A stretch of DNA of 64,000 bases from Paenibacillus rhizophilus. GTDB taxonomy: Bacteria; Bacillota; Bacilli; Paenibacillales; Paenibacillaceae. The first letter of the stretch is position 1; each line of letters starts with the position of its first letter. The translations under genes and the position numbers were made by a program. The notes below the pieces were generated by a model that was not told the origin of the DNA, searched no databases, and was given only the letters and a program-made list of their open reading frames with translations. The stretch is taken from NCBI RefSeq assembly GCF_003854965.1, contig NZ_RQPI01000008.1, positions 62,001-126,000 on the forward strand, in the 5' to 3' direction. Of the stretch, positions 33,813 through 43,385 are shown one piece after another.

Positions 33813-33857
33813 TAGGATTCCAAGTTGGTGTCAAACACAGAGGCAGCTATACTGCAT

Positions 33858-33906
33858 AAAAAAGGAAGGCGCATCGTAAAACATTTTACGAGGCCTTCTT
33901 TTTTAT
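33858..33906 (+). terminator. terminator after the nitrilase gene
   Basis: AAAAAGGAAGGC pairs with GCCTTCTTTTTT, and an inner stem CGTAAAA/TTTTACG adds stability. The T run TTCTTTTTTATTT follows directly. Confidence 0.85.
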
Positions 33907-33989
33907 TTGCTTTGATTAGGATTTCACTCGTTTCCACCTGAGATTTTTGATGTAATTTTTCTGGTTTTAGTTTAGCATATAGAGAGGAA

Positions 33990-34003
33990 CGTAAACGCTT
34001 ACT
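33990..34003. promoter_or_regulatory. cre-like catabolite control site
   Basis: CGTAAACGCTTACT matches 12 of 14 positions of the CcpA cre consensus TGWAANCGNTNWCA; its core GTAAACGCTTAC is nearly a perfect dyad. It lies 47 bases in front of the YesM-type kinase gene, where CcpA binding would repress the sugar-transport operon. A -10-like TATAGA (33978-33983) lies just upstream of it. Confidence 0.55.
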
Positions 34004-34049
34004 CTGGAAGTATATACGGTTCTTTTACATTACAAGGCGAGGGATAAAC

Positions 34050-35789
34050 ATGAGGATAAAAACCAATACGCTGGGGTTTCGGTTAATGCTGCTTTTTTCC
34101 GCTATTATGATTCCTCTTCTGCTTGTTCTTTTTGCGGCGGGCTATTATGCCAAGGATGTCGTGCTTGCACAGGTGTCCAAATCTTATCAAAATCTGGTCA
34201 ACTCCAATCTTCAGATGATCGATAAGAGCCTGGATGATATTACGACAAACATGATTGATATGGTCGATCATGACGAGAACTTCCAGAGGTTCGGGCGGCC
34301 GGGCCTTTCGGATTCCGATTATTATTTTGCCCAAATGGGACTGATCCAGCGAAACCAGGCTTATCAAGCCTACTATCACACCGTCGACATGTTTTATGCC
34401 TACTCTAAGCCCAATGATGTGCTGGTTACCTCCAACATCCTCGGCTCTACGGAAGGCTATATGGACAACATCAAAAATTGGATTACGGATTCCATTCTTC
34501 ATCCCGAGTCTTTGGAGGCGTTGCTGTATAAATGGACGATCGTCCGGATCGGGGGAGAATATTATTTGAACCGCGTTATTAGCGACGATCTGACCAATAA
34601 CGCCTATATAGGGGCCTTGATCAATATAAATTCGCTGAAGTCCCCCTTGAACAGCCTCAATCTGCAGGCGGGGGGAGATCTCCTGTTTGTCGGCAACGAC
34701 GGAATCGTTTTGTCTTCTCCCTCTGCCTCCCTCGGCGGGGACTTCAGGCTGCCGGCGGATAAAATGAACAAGAACTCCTCCTTTTCGTTATCGGAAGGGC
34801 ACAGGAAGCTTTTTGTCGTCTCCAGCCAATCTCCCGAGATTGGAATTAATATGGCGATCGTTCTCCCCAATTCCGAGCTTTTACAGGGACTGAATGATTT
34901 TCAGACTCTGGTGAATCTGCTGCCGCTGTTCGTCTTTCTGATTCTGCTGCTTTATCTTTATATCTTCCGCAGAACGGTCATTCGGCCCATCCTGAAATTG
35001 CTTAGCGCCATCCACAGGATCCGGGGCGGCGCGATGGAGACGAAGCTGCCGGTTTCCAATCTCGTCGAATTTCAAAGCATCAATCATGCCTTTAACAGTA
35101 TGGTAGAGGAAATTGGGTACCTAAAGATCGATGTGTATGAAGAGCGGCTGAATGCCCAGAATGCTGAACTCAAGCATTTGCAGACGCAGATTAATCCCCA
35201 TTTTTTCCTCAATACGCTGAACATTATCTATCAACTGGCGGAATTGCAGCGGTATGAATTGGTGAAGAAGACGGTGCGTCATTTGGTCCAGTATTTCCGG
35301 TTTATGCTGCAGTCGAAGAGAGACACGATCACTCTCAGCCAGGAGCTGGAGCATATCCGAAATTATCTGGAAATTCAGAAAATGCGCTATCAGGATTCCT
35401 TTGATTTTGACATCCGGATTTCGGATGAATTGCTTGGCGCCTGTATTCCGTCCCTGCTCATTCAGCCTTTTGTGGAGAATGCCATGATTCACGGTATGAG
35501 CCTTAAAGGCGAATCCTTTAGTCTACAGATTTCAGCGAACCCGTCAGAGGAAATGGAAGGGCTGATGCGCATTGATGTGCAGGACAACGGCAAAGGCATC
35601 CTTGATGAGAAGCTGGAGGAGCTGAATGCTCCCGAATATGCCCCGGCATCCGAGGACAAGCATATCGGGATTTGGAATGTGAAGAAGCGGATAGCGATGC
35701 GTTATGGAGGAAAGGCCAGGATCCATCTCAGCCACAACGAGCCGAAAGGCATGCGGGTGACGATGGTTGTGCCCATCGAATATATTTGA
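34050..35789 (+). CDS. YesM-type sensor histidine kinase
   Basis: A 579-residue membrane kinase. A first membrane helix (LMLLFSAIMIPLLLVLFAAG), a ~260-residue extracellular sensor, a second helix (VNLLPLFVFLILLLYLYIF) and a HAMP region lead to a LytS/YesM-type His_kinase domain with the phospho-acceptor His384 in INPHFFLNTLN. The HATPase domain has IPSLLIQPFVENAMIHG and DNGKGI. Such kinases sense saccharides outside the cell and signal to the AraC-type regulator encoded 14 bases downstream. ATG 34050 follows GGCGAGGGATAAAC. Confidence 0.93.
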   Translation: MRIKTNTLGFRLMLLFSAIMIPLLLVLFAAGYYAKDVVLAQVSKSYQNLVNSNLQMIDKSLDDITTNMIDMVDHDENFQRFGRPGLSDSDYYFAQMGLIQRNQAYQAYYHTVDMFYAYSKPNDVLVTSNILGSTEGYMDNIKNWITDSILHPESLEALLYKWTIVRIGGEYYLNRVISDDLTNNAYIGALININSLKSPLNSLNLQAGGDLLFVGNDGIVLSSPSASLGGDFRLPADKMNKNSSFSLSEGHRKLFVVSSQSPEIGINMAIVLPNSELLQGLNDFQTLVNLLPLFVFLILLLYLYIFRRTVIRPILKLLSAIHRIRGGAMETKLPVSNLVEFQSINHAFNSMVEEIGYLKIDVYEERLNAQNAELKHLQTQINPHFFLNTLNIIYQLAELQRYELVKKTVRHLVQYFRFMLQSKRDTITLSQELEHIRNYLEIQKMRYQDSFDFDIRISDELLGACIPSLLIQPFVENAMIHGMSLKGESFSLQISANPSEEMEGLMRIDVQDNGKGILDEKLEELNAPEYAPASEDKHIGIWNVKKRIAMRYGGKARIHLSHNEPKGMRVTMVVPIEYI

Positions 35790-35803
35790 GGAGTGAGAAC
35801 ATC

Positions 35804-37438
35804 ATGGAGATGCTGATTGTGGACGATGAGAAATTTGCGGTGGAAGGAATCTGCCGCTGCAACGACTGGCAAGCGCTTGGAATCGATGAAGTGCATACAG
35901 CCAATCACGCCGATGAGGCAAGGGAGATTATGCAGGACCGCCGGATAGACATTCTGATCTGCGATATTGAAATGCCTGACGAAGATGGATTGTCATTGGT
36001 CCGGTGGGTAAAAGAGTGCTCTCCTCACACGGAGTCCCTGTTCCTGACCTGCCATTCGGAGTTTGCTTATGCGAAGCAGGCGATCAATCTGGGAAGCTTC
36101 GATTATCTGCTGAAGCCGGTAGACGGGGGAGAATTGGCCGGGGCCGTCACCCGCATGCTGCAAGCTATTAAGGAAAAAGAAGAGCATACGCGCTACACCG
36201 AGATGTACCGTAAATACTATTCGCTGTGGAAGAAACAGAAGCCGCGGCTGGTAGAACGCTTCTGGCAGGATCTGCTGTCCCGGAGACTGCTTTCCTTCGG
36301 CGATTTTCTGGAACGCGCGCTTCAGGATGCGCAGATTGACCTGCATCCGGACGACAGGGTGCTGCCTATTCTGATCAGTATTGAAGAATGGAACAAGCCT
36401 ATGGATTCCCGGAATCAGGAAATCATGGAGTATGCGGTCAAGAAGGCGGCGGAGGAAATTTGGCTTGCCGGCCAGCCTGGAGAAGTCATTACGGACAAAG
36501 CCGGCGTTATGTTCGTCGTCGTGTACGCTTCCGGTTCAGCGGAGGATGCCGCAGCAGCAAGCATGACGGATTCTAGCTTAGACCGATGGATACAAACAGG
36601 CAGCCGTTTTATCAACGTGTGCCGGGAGTATTTTTATTGTTCGGTAACCTGCTACGTGGGCAAATATGCCCTGCTTCAGGAGTTGCCTGGTCTATGCGAC
36701 AATTTGAAAAATATGGAGCGAGACAATATCACCGGAACGCAGTCCGTTCTACTGTACACTCCCCAGTCTCTTCAGGCATTGCCATCCGCCGGTCCGGGCG
36801 AGATTCATATTTCGGAATGGGCCAACTATATGCTGAACGGGGACAAGGAGATGATGATCCGGCTGATTCACCGGATTGTCGGCAGACTGGAAGCGACCCC
36901 GAATGTTCAGGGGAAGCACTTGACGACTCTTCATCAGGATACCTTGCAGATTATTTATCATTTTCTTCAGGTCAAAGGGATCAGCGCCAATCACGTTCCC
37001 CAGTTCCCCATGTGGGCATCGGCTCAAGTTCGCAGCTTGCGCCATTATATGCATTGGGCGGAGAGCCTGGTCTCCGCCGTAATGGAGGCGGCCTTCGAGC
37101 CGGATGAAAGGGACGGAGTCATCCAGAAATCCATCCGGTATATCCACCATAATGTGGAGGAGGACCTGTCGCGGGAGGATGTGGCCGCTCACGTCGGCCT
37201 GAATCCCGCTTACCTGTCCCGGCTGTTCAAGAAGGAAACCGGCCAGAACCTGATCGACTTCCTGATTGAAGCCAAAATGAACCGGGCGAAGGAACTGCTG
37301 GACACCACAGGCATGACGGTCAGCGCCATTGCGCAGCAAGTGGGATACTCCAACTTTTCCCATTTCACCAAAATGTTCAGGAAGCAATTTGAGGTAAATC
37401 CGCAGGAATACCGGAATGTCACAAAACGAATGGACTGA
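35804..37438 (+). CDS. YesN-type response regulator with AraC DNA-binding domain
   Basis: A 544-residue response regulator: receiver at residues 1-120 (MLIVDDEKFAVEG, phospho-Asp54 in LICDIEMPDEDG, Lys in YLLKPVDGGE), a long middle region of ~300 residues, and a C-terminal AraC double HTH (LSREDVAAHVGLNPAYLSRL, then VSAIAQQVGYSNFSHFTKMF). ATG 35804 follows GAGGAG. It should activate the transporter genes that follow, in response to the YesM-type kinase. Confidence 0.93.
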   Translation: MEMLIVDDEKFAVEGICRCNDWQALGIDEVHTANHADEAREIMQDRRIDILICDIEMPDEDGLSLVRWVKECSPHTESLFLTCHSEFAYAKQAINLGSFDYLLKPVDGGELAGAVTRMLQAIKEKEEHTRYTEMYRKYYSLWKKQKPRLVERFWQDLLSRRLLSFGDFLERALQDAQIDLHPDDRVLPILISIEEWNKPMDSRNQEIMEYAVKKAAEEIWLAGQPGEVITDKAGVMFVVVYASGSAEDAAAASMTDSSLDRWIQTGSRFINVCREYFYCSVTCYVGKYALLQELPGLCDNLKNMERDNITGTQSVLLYTPQSLQALPSAGPGEIHISEWANYMLNGDKEMMIRLIHRIVGRLEATPNVQGKHLTTLHQDTLQIIYHFLQVKGISANHVPQFPMWASAQVRSLRHYMHWAESLVSAVMEAAFEPDERDGVIQKSIRYIHHNVEEDLSREDVAAHVGLNPAYLSRLFKKETGQNLIDFLIEAKMNRAKELLDTTGMTVSAIAQQVGYSNFSHFTKMFRKQFEVNPQEYRNVTKRMD

Positions 37439-37512
37439 GGTTACAAAAACGGTGGGTACGACCTTTTTCCAAACGTATAATGAAGCCATACCAAATCAAA
37501 GAGGGTGGACTT

Positions 37513-38475
37513 ATGGCTTCGGTAGAGGTCCTGGAAGCAAAGGCTTCCATAACGCGAAGTAAGACAAGAAAAGGAAAGCTGTGGAAGTACCGGTCGCTGA
37601 TTATTCTGGCTTTACCCGGAATCCTGTTAATGTTTATCAACAATTATTTGCCCATGTTCGGCATTTTCCTGGCGTTCAAGGATCTGAATTATACCGATGG
37701 TATTTGGGCCAGCAAGTGGGTGGGCCTGAACAACTTCAAATTTCTGTTCGCTTCCAACGACGCCTGGGTAATTATCCGGCATACGATTTTTTATAACGTG
37801 GCCTTTCTTATCATCAACACCATACTTGCCATATTGCTGGCGATCTTGCTGAATGAAGTCAAGAATAAGTTCATGTCCAAGTTCTTTCAAAGCACGGTCA
37901 TCCTGCCGAATTTCATCTCCATGGTTATTGTGGGCTACCTTGTATACGGTTTCCTGAATCCGGATCTCGGTTTTGTCAACAAGTTCATCATGGAACCTAT
38001 GGGCTGGGAACCGGTCAACTGGTATGCCGCTCCTGAGCATTGGCCTTATATTTTAACGATTGTTAACACGTGGAAAAATGTCGGCTATGCGGCCGTTGTA
38101 TATCTGGCGGCGATTATCGGAATCGATCAGGAATATTATGAAGCCGCTGTCATTGACGGCGCAAGCCGATGGAAACAGATGACGAAGATTACGATTCCGC
38201 TTATCGCCCCGGTCATTATCATCTTAACGCTGCTGGCTATCGGCAGAATCTTCAATGCGGACTTCGGGTTGTTCTACCAGGCGACCATGGCGTCGGGCAT
38301 GCTGAAATCGACAACGGATGTCATCGACACTTATGTATACAATGCGCTGATGGTTACGGGCGATACCGGGCTGGCCTCGTCGGCAGGTTTGCTCCAATCG
38401 GTAGTCGGCTTTGTCCTGATATTGTCAGTGAATCTCATCGTACGTAAATTCAGTAAAGAGAACGCATTATTTTAG
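37513..38475 (+). CDS. sugar ABC transporter permease (LplB type)
   Basis: A 320-residue inner-membrane permease of the carbohydrate type 1 uptake class with six membrane helices. The cytoplasmic loop YYEAAVIDGASRWKQMTKITIPLIAP is split here as EAAVIDGASRWKQM and ITIPLIAP; it is the EAA motif that contacts the ATPase. The first helix region ALPGILLMFINNYLPMFGIF is typical of LplB. ATG 37513 follows AGAGGGTGG. No ATPase is encoded here; such systems borrow a shared MsmX-type ATPase. Confidence 0.93.
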   Translation: MASVEVLEAKASITRSKTRKGKLWKYRSLIILALPGILLMFINNYLPMFGIFLAFKDLNYTDGIWASKWVGLNNFKFLFASNDAWVIIRHTIFYNVAFLIINTILAILLAILLNEVKNKFMSKFFQSTVILPNFISMVIVGYLVYGFLNPDLGFVNKFIMEPMGWEPVNWYAAPEHWPYILTIVNTWKNVGYAAVVYLAAIIGIDQEYYEAAVIDGASRWKQMTKITIPLIAPVIIILTLLAIGRIFNADFGLFYQATMASGMLKSTTDVIDTYVYNALMVTGDTGLASSAGLLQSVVGFVLILSVNLIVRKFSKENALF

Positions 38476-38484
38476 GAGGAGAAT

Positions 38485-39366
38485 ATGTCGACGAACAAAC
38501 GGACCAACCCGCTGATCATTGCGGTTCTGTCTCTCTTCAGTCTGGCCTGCCTTATTCCGTTCTGGCTCGTGCTGACCGTGTCCATTGCCGATGAGAAAGA
38601 GGTTTTGAAACACGGATACAGCTTTTGGCCCCAGAAGTTTAGCTTTGTCGCCTATCAATATCTGATGCAGGATGCCGAAAAAATCCTAAGGGCATATGGG
38701 GTATCTATATTTGTTACGGTTGTCGGAGTCGTCGTAAGCTTGTTCGTAACCTCGGCGATGGCCTTTGCAATGTCCCGCCAGGACTTTCCGCTGAGAGGCG
38801 CCCTTAGCTTCTATATCTTAATTACGATGCTGTTCTCGGGCGGCCTGCTCCCTTGGTATCTGGTGTATACACGTTTCCTTCATGTGCAGGATACGCTGCT
38901 GGCCTTGATAATCCCCGGTTTGATCGGCGGCTTTAATGTAATCATCATGCGCACCTTCTTTACCACCAGCATTCCGCCGTCGCTGATTGACTCCGCCCAG
39001 ATTGACGGAGCCAGCGAATACAGAACCTATTTCAGCATTATTCTTCCGCTGTCGCTGCCGGTTATGGCAACGATCGGTCTGTTCATTACCGTATCGTACT
39101 GGAATGACTGGTTCACAAGCCTGGTCTTTATCCAGAATGAGAAGCTGTTCTCTCTACAGTATTTGCTGAACAAAACCTTGATGAATGCTTCGTTTCTCCA
39201 GAGTATCGCCAATAAGGCTTACAGTTCCACAGCGCAGGTTACCCAGCCTCTGGAATCGATCCGCATGGCCATGGCCATGATTGCGATCGGACCGTTGGTG
39301 CTCGTATTCCCTTTCTTGCAAAAGTATTTTGTGAAAGGGCTTACGGTAGGGGCAGTGAAAGGCTAA
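38485..39366 (+). CDS. sugar ABC transporter permease (LplC/YtcP type)
   Basis: A 293-residue permease, partner of the one 9 bases upstream, with six helices and the EAA-type loop LIDSAQIDGASEYRTYFSI followed by LPLSLPV. The C-terminal FVKGLTVGAVKG is the usual end of LplC/YtcP proteins. ATG 38485 follows AGGAGGAGAAT. Together with the lipoprotein behind it, it completes the importer apart from the ATPase. Confidence 0.93.
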   Translation: MSTNKRTNPLIIAVLSLFSLACLIPFWLVLTVSIADEKEVLKHGYSFWPQKFSFVAYQYLMQDAEKILRAYGVSIFVTVVGVVVSLFVTSAMAFAMSRQDFPLRGALSFYILITMLFSGGLLPWYLVYTRFLHVQDTLLALIIPGLIGGFNVIIMRTFFTTSIPPSLIDSAQIDGASEYRTYFSIILPLSLPVMATIGLFITVSYWNDWFTSLVFIQNEKLFSLQYLLNKTLMNASFLQSIANKAYSSTAQVTQPLESIRMAMAMIAIGPLVLVFPFLQKYFVKGLTVGAVKG

Positions 39367-39424
39367 TACCGGGACAGACCGGATTAGTATATAGAAATAT
39401 GAGACGAACTAGGGAGGCTGCAAT

Positions 39425-41005
39425 ATGAAATGGTTAAAGAAAGGTTCGGTCATTCTCTCTTCACTTATGCTGACGGTTGCTATGACGGCAACAGGATGTT
39501 CCAGCAGCAATAACAGCGGCAGTTCCAATTCTCCCCAGGCATCCAGCGGCGGAGACAGTGCAGCAGGCGGACTTAAGCCGTACGAAGTGGTTATGGTCTT
39601 CCCCGACGCGCCGCAGAAGGATAATGAGCTGGTTCAGAACGCAATGAATGATTATCTGAAAAAGACCTACCCCGACTTGAACGTAACCGTCAAGCTGAAC
39701 CCGATCGATTGGGGCGCCTGGAGCGACAAAACGAATCTGATGATGGCTTCCGGGGACAAGTTCGACTTGATGTTTACCGCGGACTGGCTCGGCTTCCAGC
39801 AGGAAGTAACCAAGGGAGCGCTGCTTCCTCTGGATGACCTGCTTGCCAAATACGGACCGGACATCGAAGCGGTCGAAAAAAATTATCATGATCCGGCCAA
39901 GCGCGGAGGAAAGCTGTACGGCATTCATACCCACCAGGAACTGGGCGGCGCGCAGGGTGTTTATCTCGATAAAGCGCTGGTCGACAAATATAAATTTGAT
40001 CTGAGCGCGTTTAAATCGGGCAAGGTTGAAGAACTGGAGCCGATGCTGAAGACGATCAAAGAGAACGAGCCCGGCATCACTCCGCTCGTTATGCCGAGCT
40101 TCCCGCTGGACGCCTACTACTCTTCGGGTACGCTGGATCAAATCGGCAACCTGGCCGCTCTCAATGTGAAAGGTACGGCGCCCGATGATTTCACCGTTAC
40201 AAATATGTACAACACTCCGCGCTTTATGGAGCTGGCCAAGATGACGAACAAATGGTACAAGGCGGGATACACCAACAAGGATGCGCTGACTCCGGGTCTG
40301 GATGCCTGGAAGAAGATTCAGGCGGGTCAAGCTTTCGCCTTGGTGGGAGATATGGATATCCTGGCTAACATGGAGATCGGCTCGGTATCGAAATCGCCGA
40401 ACGGCTCCCTCAAGGCCGGAAGAGATATGCTTCAAATTCCGCTCAACGTCGACAGACTGCAGACCGGTAAAATGACGGCGACGATGCAGGCGATTTCCAA
40501 AACGTCCAAAGACCCGGAACGCGCGATGATGCTCCTCAACCTGTTCTTCAAGGATAAAAATCTGCTGACCTTGTTCAACTTCGGTATTGAAGGAACGCAC
40601 TATGTGCTGAAAGACGGACAAGTTGCCCTGCCTGACGGCAAAACGAATAACGATGTCGGATTCTATCACGATATTATGTGGCAAATCGGGAACCAAATGC
40701 TGAACTATACCCGGGTGGGCGAAGATCCGAACAAATATCAAAACTACGAGAAGTTTAACGCATTGGTTTCCGGTAACCCGTCCCGGATCTTCGGATTCGT
40801 CTTTGACCCGGAACCGGTGAAGAATGAAATGATCTCCATCGACAATGCCAACAAAGCATTCGTAGACGGAATTAAATCCGGCCAACTGGATCCGGAGGAA
40901 AATCTTCCGAAGCTGCTTGAGAAGCAAAAAGCGGCAGGCGCTGACAAAGTCATCGCCGAAGCGCAAAAACAGCTTGACGCTTGGCGCGCGGCTAACGGCA
41001 AATAA
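39425..41005 (+). CDS. extracellular sugar-binding lipoprotein (LplA type)
   Basis: A 526-residue family 1 solute-binding protein. The signal peptide ends with a lipobox ATGC at about Cys25, followed by a Ser/Asn/Gly-rich linker and the large two-lobed domain (KLNPIDWGAWSDKTNLMMAS, then DLMFTADWLGFQQ). This long type is usual for complex oligosaccharides such as pectin or hemicellulose fragments; the actual ligand is unknown. A terminator follows. Confidence 0.93.
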   Translation: MKWLKKGSVILSSLMLTVAMTATGCSSSNNSGSSNSPQASSGGDSAAGGLKPYEVVMVFPDAPQKDNELVQNAMNDYLKKTYPDLNVTVKLNPIDWGAWSDKTNLMMASGDKFDLMFTADWLGFQQEVTKGALLPLDDLLAKYGPDIEAVEKNYHDPAKRGGKLYGIHTHQELGGAQGVYLDKALVDKYKFDLSAFKSGKVEELEPMLKTIKENEPGITPLVMPSFPLDAYYSSGTLDQIGNLAALNVKGTAPDDFTVTNMYNTPRFMELAKMTNKWYKAGYTNKDALTPGLDAWKKIQAGQAFALVGDMDILANMEIGSVSKSPNGSLKAGRDMLQIPLNVDRLQTGKMTATMQAISKTSKDPERAMMLLNLFFKDKNLLTLFNFGIEGTHYVLKDGQVALPDGKTNNDVGFYHDIMWQIGNQMLNYTRVGEDPNKYQNYEKFNALVSGNPSRIFGFVFDPEPVKNEMISIDNANKAFVDGIKSGQLDPEENLPKLLEKQKAAGADKVIAEAQKQLDAWRAANGK

Positions 41006-41029
41006 GAGTGAGGAAATAAGACCATGCGG

Positions 41030-41064
41030 AAAGGGTGTAATCCTGAGGGGTTATGCCCTTTTTG
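41030..41064 (+). terminator. terminator after the sugar ABC operon
   Basis: AAAGGGTGTAATCC pairs with GGGTTATGCCCTTT around a short loop, followed by TTTGC. One or two bulged positions, but the T run and position fit. Confidence 0.8.
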
Positions 41065-41168
41065 CTTGCGTATATCCCCAAGGTCGCTATTGTACAAAAA
41101 GGTTAAAGAATTGACGTTAAAGGGGAAAACAAGAAAGCCTACGGGGTATAAGGAAGAAGGCGTCTAAC

Positions 41169-42530
41169 ATGAACAGAAACCAGGCAGGGAGCTTATCCCT
41201 GTTTGCTATTTCTTGGCCGATATTTATTGAATCCGCCCTCCAAGTGCTCTTGCGGACGACGGATACACTGATGCTGAGCAAGGTTTCGGATGAAGCGGTT
41301 GCCTCTGTCGGCGTGTCCAACCAGATTATCATGTTTGCCTTGCTGACATTCAACTTTATCGCACTGGGTTCTACCGTTGTCGTCACCCAGTATCTCGGTT
41401 CCCGCCGGACGGGAGAAATCGAGAAGATCGTGGCTTCATCGCTCGGAATCAATTTTGTATTTGGCCTCCTTATGAGCCTGATTGTCGTCTTGTTCAGCGG
41501 GAAGCTGCTGCATATATTCAATCTGGGGCCGGACCTGTTTGAAATGGCCCGCACTTACTTGCTGATTACCGGCGGAGCGCTTGTACTGCAGGCTTTGAAC
41601 ACGGTGACGGTCGCGATTATTCAATCCCACGGATTTACCCGGCACACGATGATGGTAGCCGTCGGGATCAACCTGCTGCACGTCTTCGGCAACTATATGT
41701 TTATTTTCGGTCCCATGGGGTTTCCAAAGCTTGGTGTGACGGGTGTGGCGATCTCAACGAATGTCAGTCAATTGATCGGTTTAGCCATCAATCTGTTCAT
41801 CCTTCGGAAGGTGGTCGGGGTTCCGATTCAATGGTTCAATCTGATTCACTGGAACCGCGAGCTTGTGTCCAAAGTGCTGCAGGTCGGCATTCCCTCTTCA
41901 GCGGTCAATTTGTCGTACAACGTCAGCCAGATCGTGATCACCTCGTTCATTACGTCGCTTGGCCCCATGATGCTGACCACCAAGATTTATACACAGAACA
42001 TCACGTTCATCGTCATGATCATCGCCGTATCGATCGGAAGGGGCATCCAGATCATCGTAGGACATCTTGTAGGGGCTGGAGAGCGTGAGGAAGCCTATAA
42101 GCAAGTGCTTCGCAATCTGTTCCGCAGTATGCTGATTACGCTTGCGGCCGTCGCCGTCATCTGCTTCTTCCGCTTTCCGATGCTTGAAATGTTCACCGAG
42201 TCGAAGGAGATTATCCGGATGGGGTCCACTCTGATCCTGCTGGGCTTCTTACTGGAGCCGGGAAGAAACTTCAATATCATCTTCGAGCGCTCCCTGCAGG
42301 CGGCGGGCGATGCGCGGTTCGCCATGAAATCGGCAATCCTCATTATGTGGCTGTTCAGCATGCCGCTTATGTATCTGCTCGGGATTCATCTGGGTTATGG
42401 CCTGTACGGCATATGGGCCGGATTTATTATTGACGAGTGGGTGCGGGGACTGGTCCTCTATATGCGCTGGAGAAGCAGAGCATGGGAGCAAAAGGCGCTG
42501 ATGCCCTGCACGGAGGAAGTTACGGTCTGA
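41169..42530 (+). CDS. MATE family efflux transporter
   Basis: A 453-residue membrane protein with about 12 helices, the size of the NorM/DinF class of multidrug and metabolite exporters driven by Na+ or H+. Typical features are the early SWPIFIESALQVLLRTTDTLML and the matching repeat in the second half (VGIPSSAVNLSYNVSQIVIT). It stands alone between two terminators, so it is a one-gene transcript. The substrate cannot be deduced. Confidence 0.9.
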   Translation: MNRNQAGSLSLFAISWPIFIESALQVLLRTTDTLMLSKVSDEAVASVGVSNQIIMFALLTFNFIALGSTVVVTQYLGSRRTGEIEKIVASSLGINFVFGLLMSLIVVLFSGKLLHIFNLGPDLFEMARTYLLITGGALVLQALNTVTVAIIQSHGFTRHTMMVAVGINLLHVFGNYMFIFGPMGFPKLGVTGVAISTNVSQLIGLAINLFILRKVVGVPIQWFNLIHWNRELVSKVLQVGIPSSAVNLSYNVSQIVITSFITSLGPMMLTTKIYTQNITFIVMIIAVSIGRGIQIIVGHLVGAGEREEAYKQVLRNLFRSMLITLAAVAVICFFRFPMLEMFTESKEIIRMGSTLILLGFLLEPGRNFNIIFERSLQAAGDARFAMKSAILIMWLFSMPLMYLLGIHLGYGLYGIWAGFIIDEWVRGLVLYMRWRSRAWEQKALMPCTEEVTV

Positions 42531-42573
42531 CGAATATGCATTCGCGGATGAACTCCATTCGGCAAATTTGCTC

Positions 42574-42623
42574 AAAAAAAAGGTGTCCGGAACGGCCCTC
42601 AGTGGCTGCCCGGACACCTTTTT
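42574..42623. terminator. strong bidirectional terminator
   Basis: AAAAAGGTGTCCGG and CCGGACACCTTTTT form a perfect 14-base-pair stem between the converging MATE and ThuA genes, with T runs in both directions. Confidence 0.92.
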
Positions 42624-42638
42624 CAAAATGTACAAGTG

Positions 42639-43385
42639 TTAGCTAAGTACGCTGTTTATTTGCAAGGGTTCAATGGGGGACACACGGCCGTACGATATAT
42701 TCGCCCCTTGCGTCGGGGCCGCCCAGTGTACGGCGTTCTTAATTACATGCAGAACCTCAGGCTGATGGTAGATCGGGAAGGTCTCATGACCCGGTCTGAA
42801 ATAGAAAAGCTTGCCTTTGCCCCTGCGGTAGCAGCATCCGCTGCGGAACACTTCGCCGCCTTCGAACCAGGAGATGAAGACCAATTCGTCCGGGGCCGGA
42901 ATTTCAAAACGCTCCCCGTACATTTCCTCCTTGGGAATTTCGATATACTCACCCAGCCCGTCGGCGATGGGATGGCCGTGCTCGATGACCCACAGCCGTT
43001 CCTTTTCACCGTCGTCCCGCCATTTAAGAGCGCCGGTCTTGGTGCCCAGCAAACGTTCGAACACCTTGGAGCCGTGCCCCGAATGAAGAACGATGAGGCC
43101 CATTCCTTTTAAAACCCGGTCCCGTACTTTATCCGCAATATCATCCCGGACCTCGTCATGCGCCATATGCCCCCACCAGATGAGCACGTCCGTGTTGTCC
43201 AATACATCATCCGTTAATCCATGCTCCGGTTCGTCCAGCGTCGCCGTTGCGACTTCCAGGCCGGGGGCGGTTTTCAGATAGCCGGCAATGGCGTTATGAA
43301 TCCCTTCAGGGTAAATGCCCGCCACCTGCGGATTGACCTTTTCATGCCGGTATTCGTTCCATACGGTTACTTTAAGCGTATTCAT
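42639..43385 (-). CDS. ThuA domain protein
   Basis: A 248-residue ThuA/trehalose-utilisation-like protein with a flavodoxin-like class I glutamine amidotransferase fold. [25 protein letters not shown] and [13 protein letters not shown] are family motifs. These proteins act in disaccharide or sugar-derivative breakdown with Gfo/Idh/MocA enzymes, exactly the neighbour here. The ATG at 43385 overlaps the end of the Gfo/Idh gene by 14 bases; a longer frame upstream is not supported. Confidence 0.9.
   Translation of the reverse strand: MNTLKVTVWNEYRHEKVNPQVAGIYPEGIHNAIAGYLKTAPGLEVATATLDEPEHGLTDDVLDNTDVLIWWGHMAHDEVRDDIADKVRDRVLKGMGLIVLHSGHGSKVFERLLGTKTGALKWRDDGEKERLWVIEHGHPIADGLGEYIEIPKEEMYGERFEIPAPDELVFISWFEGGEVFRSGCCYRRGKGKLFYFRPGHETFPIYHQPEVLHVIKNAVHWAAPTQGANISYGRVSPIEPLQINSVLS

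Noticed and set aside
39461..40966. 501-codon frame antisense to the sugar-binding lipoprotein gene
   Set aside because: The plus-strand gene is clearly real; long antisense frames are a codon-usage by-product.
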